Translations under genes and position numbers: made by a program | Assembly: GCA_025331125.1 (NCBI GenBank) | Contig: JAOALB010000077.1 | Coordinates: forward strand, 62,001-126,000 | Direction of reading: 5' to 3' | Origin: Mycogone perniciosa | Taxonomy: Eukaryota; Ascomycota; Sordariomycetes; Hypocreales; Hypocreaceae | Length of the DNA: 64,000 nt | Part shown: one piece after another, positions 60,601 through 64,000 of the stretch | Numbering within the stretch: the stretch's first letter is position 1 | How the letters are laid out: every line of letters starts with the position of its first letter | The notes under the pieces: generated by a model | Databases searched by the model: none | What the model saw: the letters and a program-made list of their open reading frames with translations, nothing else | Told to the model about the DNA's origin: nothing

Positions 60601-60986
60601 ATCCAGCACCTTCGGCTCCTCCTTGATGATCTAAAGTATAATTTGCTGTCAGTTTGCAAGTCTTTCTGGTGTGAGAAACTAGATGGACATGCGTTCAATA
60701 TCCACCAACAGGGCCCCCATAGGTAGCCTGATAAGTCCTCGACTTCAATTTCCATCGCTTTGCAGACGTCGTCAAACTGCTCAAAAGCCTCGATGAAATG
60801 GCGATATCTGTTGAAGTTCATCATGCTTTTGCGACCTGCTTGGTCATGCTGGACCTTGGAGATCTGGATTTTGACATGTTGGAGCTGTGTGCGTGTGATG
60901 TGGCCGAGTCGATTGGCCTGCCTTTCGCTCAGTTGAGACCCAAAGTCTTGTTTTGCTGTTTCAAAAATTTGTTTAGACGTCTCCAT
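57603..60986 (-). CDS. STAND/NACHT-type NTPase with C-terminal C2H2 zinc fingers (NLR-like)
   Basis: Seven exons: 60986..60693, 60630..60438, 60372..59854, 59793..59197, 59130..59019, 58931..58659 and 58602..57603; phases close to give 995 residues. The first intron needs a GC donor (AAC|GCATGT). N-terminal residues about 50-200 have the YLWGP..ILN..VLEWYFKLGQRLP pattern found upstream of fungal NACHT domains. A Gln/Asp-rich coiled-coil region follows. The NTPase has Walker A GKKGAGKT (331-338), split by an intron, and Walker B FIVIDGLDEL (about 428-437), then the GMFLYAYLVVENL and EFIHQTAKEF landmarks of fungal STAND proteins. Residues about 860-990 hold four C2H2-like fingers; the last lacks its final His. 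In fungi such proteins act in non-self recognition and cell-death signalling, but this architecture has no assigned role. Confidence 0.88.
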
Positions 60987-61536
60987 GCTGCCAAACAATA
61001 CAGTGATGCTATATTTCAAGTTCGCATCATACCTACATGGGCCCGATGGTCACGTATTTACATAAACGAACTCAGCATTGCCTTGCGGCTCAGACGTCCG
61101 CGGCCACTTGGCAGCTGTCCTGGGCGCTTTCTTCCGTGATTGATGTGTATTTTGCTTATTGGATATCTCGGCCTCAAAAAACGCCTTGCTGCATGAAACC
61201 CCTGCATTTTTGCGCATCCAGACTTTGCCTCTTAAAAGGCGGCTGCTATTGCAGCCTATCAACCGCGAGGCATCCAGCCTGATTCCCCTTTAGGGAAGCC
61301 ATGCCACAAAAATTGCAGATTTCACTGTAACATTGCAAATTAAATGAAACCCTGAAGAGGGCACATTTAGGCATCAAGACCCGCACGAAATGGGGCGCAA
61401 GCAGACTCGGTCAGCCTCATTTCAAGGAGTGCTCGTGTTGAATTCCCAAATATTGATAAAACACTTTGCTAGCTTCTCGGGCACCTCCAAGACTTCTTGA
61501 ACATTACCACCAAATGGTGTGAAACTTCAAATCATC
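60987..61536. other. Head-to-head promoter region
   Basis: 550 bp between the divergent STAND NTPase and SNF2 genes. Likely a shared promoter region. No TATA box is obvious and no other gene is seen. Confidence 0.5.
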
Positions 61537-64000
61537 ATGGATTTATCCTCCGTATTAAATGTGGACGACGATGTCTACCATTATCCTATTGATCCGAACT
61601 CATTCCTGCCATTCGACTCAGTGGCTAGGTAAATTCCCTTACGTGACGTGTTGTAATATGTATTGACTGTGCATCTCACTAGCAACCAAACTATCAATAG
61701 CAACTTTATGGAAGATGGTAGCGATATGAATGCCTGGCTTCTGTCAAATCAAAGCTGGATGTTCGACACTGCTACCACCGCTGAGCTTGGGGAGATTTCG
61801 TATAACACTGTGGCTGGGACTCAGTGTGGACTCGAAGGATTGCCCACGGGATTTGAACCACTAGAAAATGAACCTCAACGCCTATCTCAACAATTGCAGC
61901 ATTCAAGTCCTTCCGTTTCTGATGAGGACGTCGATATGATCAATGCTGATGGTAGCCCTGAAGAAAACAGTCCATCAACAGTTGATGTGACTTCAAATGA
62001 AGACCCCTTAGTGTGCTATGGAATGGTATGTATACAGTATCCAAAGCTATTCTCTTTACTCCAACCCAATCAAACCTTCCCCCTCTCCTACATACCCTCG
62101 GGTTTTTCCCCTTTCGGTTTTGGGTTGTTTTGTTTCAATTCAGGCAACAAAAGTACTCATATCTAGTGTCTAGATCTATCACCTAGACGTAAAACTCGTC
62201 GGGGATATGGGCAATCTCAAGGCTCAGATCACTCCACCTCCAGGAAGCGCAGCATGTCACATTCAGAGATTCACGCCAAAAGACATGGCCAATCACATCC
62301 TCCTTATGCTTCCAAACGGAGATCAGTTCGGAATTCTGCGTGGCAATATGAATACACCGCTATCTGATCTGCTACGCTCGTCGCACCTAACGCTCGAAGC
62401 CGTTGCCCCATCCATCAATATCTGCAACAAGATCACCAGTGTTAACAAGGCTGGAGATGCTATTGCTCAAGTAGACATCAACATCTATGGCCCACTCAGC
62501 AAGTCTAGGGAAGTTGGGGACAAGCTATCCTCTCTCAAGCTGTGGCTGCAACCACCCGACTACCATTTGAAGGAGTACAAATACGAGAATCCACATGTCC
62601 TCCAGTTCCCTGATATAGAGCACACCATGCAATATGAAAACAACAATCCCGAACCCTTGACGGATCAACGAACGACGCAGGATGACGTTATGCGCCTGAT
62701 CTCCGAAGTTCAAGGTTCGACGCGCAGAGCTGAAGGTTTAGAAAGAATGACCGGAGATCAGAGGCTGCAGACTGAGTTATTAGAGTAAATGCGACTTGTC
62801 TGTGGACTTGAGGAGATATTTTGCTAACTTCACTCAGACACCAACAACGCGCTTTGTCGTTCATGCTACAACGCGAGTCGGGAAATGTACCAGACGAATT
62901 TCGACTATGGAAACATGAATATGTCCAGGGAAAAGAGATGTATGAACCCCAATGATGAGATATGTGGACTTTTTGTTAATTGTCGTAGGTTTATTCATCG
63001 CATCACAAAGACTCGGAGCGCAATCTGCCCAGATGAAAAGGGTGGCGGGATTCTAGCCGATGAGATGGGCATGGGAAAATCACTCTCGATCCTTGCACTG
63101 ATCATTCAAACAATCGAGGATGGCTACAAGTGGTCACATGAGATCAAAGATTCAGACCAAGCCCAGAGTCGAATTAAGCGATACACGCACGCAACATTGA
63201 TCATTGTTCCCTCTGCATGTGAGGCCCTCCGAACATGGATATATGCGAAGAGCACTGAAGCTAACAAACAATAGTGTTGATAACCAGCTGGCTTAGAGAA
63301 ATCGGCATGTAGGTGTTTACCCGAAAATGTAAGGTAACGCTGACAGTAGTAGGCACCTCCATGATGCCATAAAAATCGTCAAATATCACGGCCACAATAG
63401 ACCCCGAGACTTGGAGAGACTTTCGAGAGCCGACATTGTATTGACGACCTACAAGACCCTGGCCACAGATGCTGCTTCGAAGAAGAATAACCCGCTCAAT
63501 AAGATTGGTTGGTTCAGAATTGTTCTCGATGAAGGTATATATATCTCATCATGATTTCTCATCCCGGTTTGCCACACTAATTCCTTCAGCTCATAACATT
63601 CGCCAGCCGGCTACGGCTTTCCATCGCTCCTGCTGTGACGTTTACGCCAGAGCTCGATGGTGTCTTACAGGAACTCCAATCCAAAATCGTCTTGAAGACA
63701 TCGGGGCTCTTTTTGTCTTCTTAAAGGCTGAACCATTCCACAGCCTAGCGCAGTTCAGGCGATTCCTTGTTGTCCCATTCCAAGACCGGGATGTAATTGC
63801 AAAGGAAAGGTTGGTCATGCTCTATGACTCCCTCGTCCTCAGGCGAACCAAGGATATTCTGCATCTACCCGGCCAAGAGGAGAGAGTCCGGCAGCTGGAA
63901 TTCAGCCAACAGGAGAGAAGACAATATGACCGCACGAGCAATATTCTCGCTCGTCGTATCCGGGAGCAGGTCGGTGATCCAGAAAATAGCAAATTCGGCA
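61537..64000 (+). CDS. SNF2-family DNA-dependent ATPase, Rad5/HLTF-like (3' end outside the window)
   Basis: Exons visible: 61537..61628, 61683..62025, 62174..62784, 62838..62939, 62989..63218, 63275..63308, 63353..63534 and 63590 to beyond 64000; phases close through all seven introns. Residues about 140-180 resemble the N-terminal segment of HLTF-like proteins (CYGMIYHLDVKLVGDM). Motif I is GGILADEMGMGKS, motif Ia LIIVPSALLITSWL, motif II VLDEAHNIRQ and motif III CLTGTPIQNRLED, followed by FRRFLVVPF and LVLRRTKD. These define a nuclear chromatin or DNA-repair translocase; RING and helicase C modules would lie outside the window. Exon 6 is only 34 nt. It is divergent from the STAND NTPase gene. 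Confidence 0.9.

Noticed and set aside
60987..61019. Upstream start for the STAND protein
   Set aside because: The upstream codon is TTG; the first ATG in frame is 60986 and matches the family start pattern.
1..64000. tRNA or rRNA genes
   Set aside because: GTTCGA-like T-loop strings were checked where noticed, but none had a matching acceptor stem or anticodon arm.

Overview
The window reads as nuclear DNA of a filamentous ascomycete, most likely a eurotialean mould (Aspergillus/Penicillium type). The evidence is: genes with short introns of about 45-150 nt that mostly have GT..AG ends and CTAAC/CTGAC-like branch sites, many Zn2Cys6 regulators, a yapsin-type GPI aspartic protease, a WOPR regulator, and a STAND NTPase of the fungal NLR type. 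No tRNA, rRNA, CRISPR array or intact transposon was recognised. Sixteen protein genes could be modelled with exon boundaries whose reading phase closes; the last one runs off the right edge.

Layout. 0.3-7.3 kb is a compact housekeeping block: PBN1 (GPI mannosyltransferase I subunit) and a metallophosphoesterase on the minus strand, then a divergent 943-residue protein joining a caspase-like domain, a homeodomain-like segment and a rhodanese-like domain. 7.3-25.7 kb is about 18 kb of mostly non-coding DNA with one TALE homeobox gene (15.7-16.9 kb) in the middle. It is rich in microsatellites and in copies of the short motif GTAC-GGA-GTAC (or GAA). 25.7-31.4 kb holds two Zn2Cys6 regulators of different middle-domain classes. 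33.4-37.4 kb holds a GPI-anchored aspartic protease, a PEBP-family protein and a prolyl-4-hydroxylase-like membrane oxygenase; the last two are convergent with only 58 bp between their stop codons. 37.4-47.0 kb is sparse, with a small secreted double-psi-barrel-like protein and a single-exon WOPR regulator that ends in four 22-residue repeats.

47.0-56.7 kb looks like a nitrogen-scavenging neighbourhood: an UNC93-like membrane protein, an amidase, a copper amine oxidase with a possible peroxisomal tail (SRL), and a Zn2Cys6 regulator. The upstream regions of the first two share several short sequence blocks, one of which recurs upstream of the amine oxidase. 57.6-64.0 kb holds a STAND NTPase with C-terminal C2H2 zinc fingers, divergent from a Rad5/HLTF-like SNF2 ATPase.

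The observations most worth following are the caspase-homeodomain-rhodanese fusion, the STAND/zinc-finger gene facing a SNF2 gene, the shared promoter blocks of the amidase/amine-oxidase neighbourhood, the dispersed GTAC-NNN-GTAC motif, and an ancient dispersed repeat with copies near 23.1 and 41.3 kb. Functions are inferred from motifs visible in the translations; no database search was possible.
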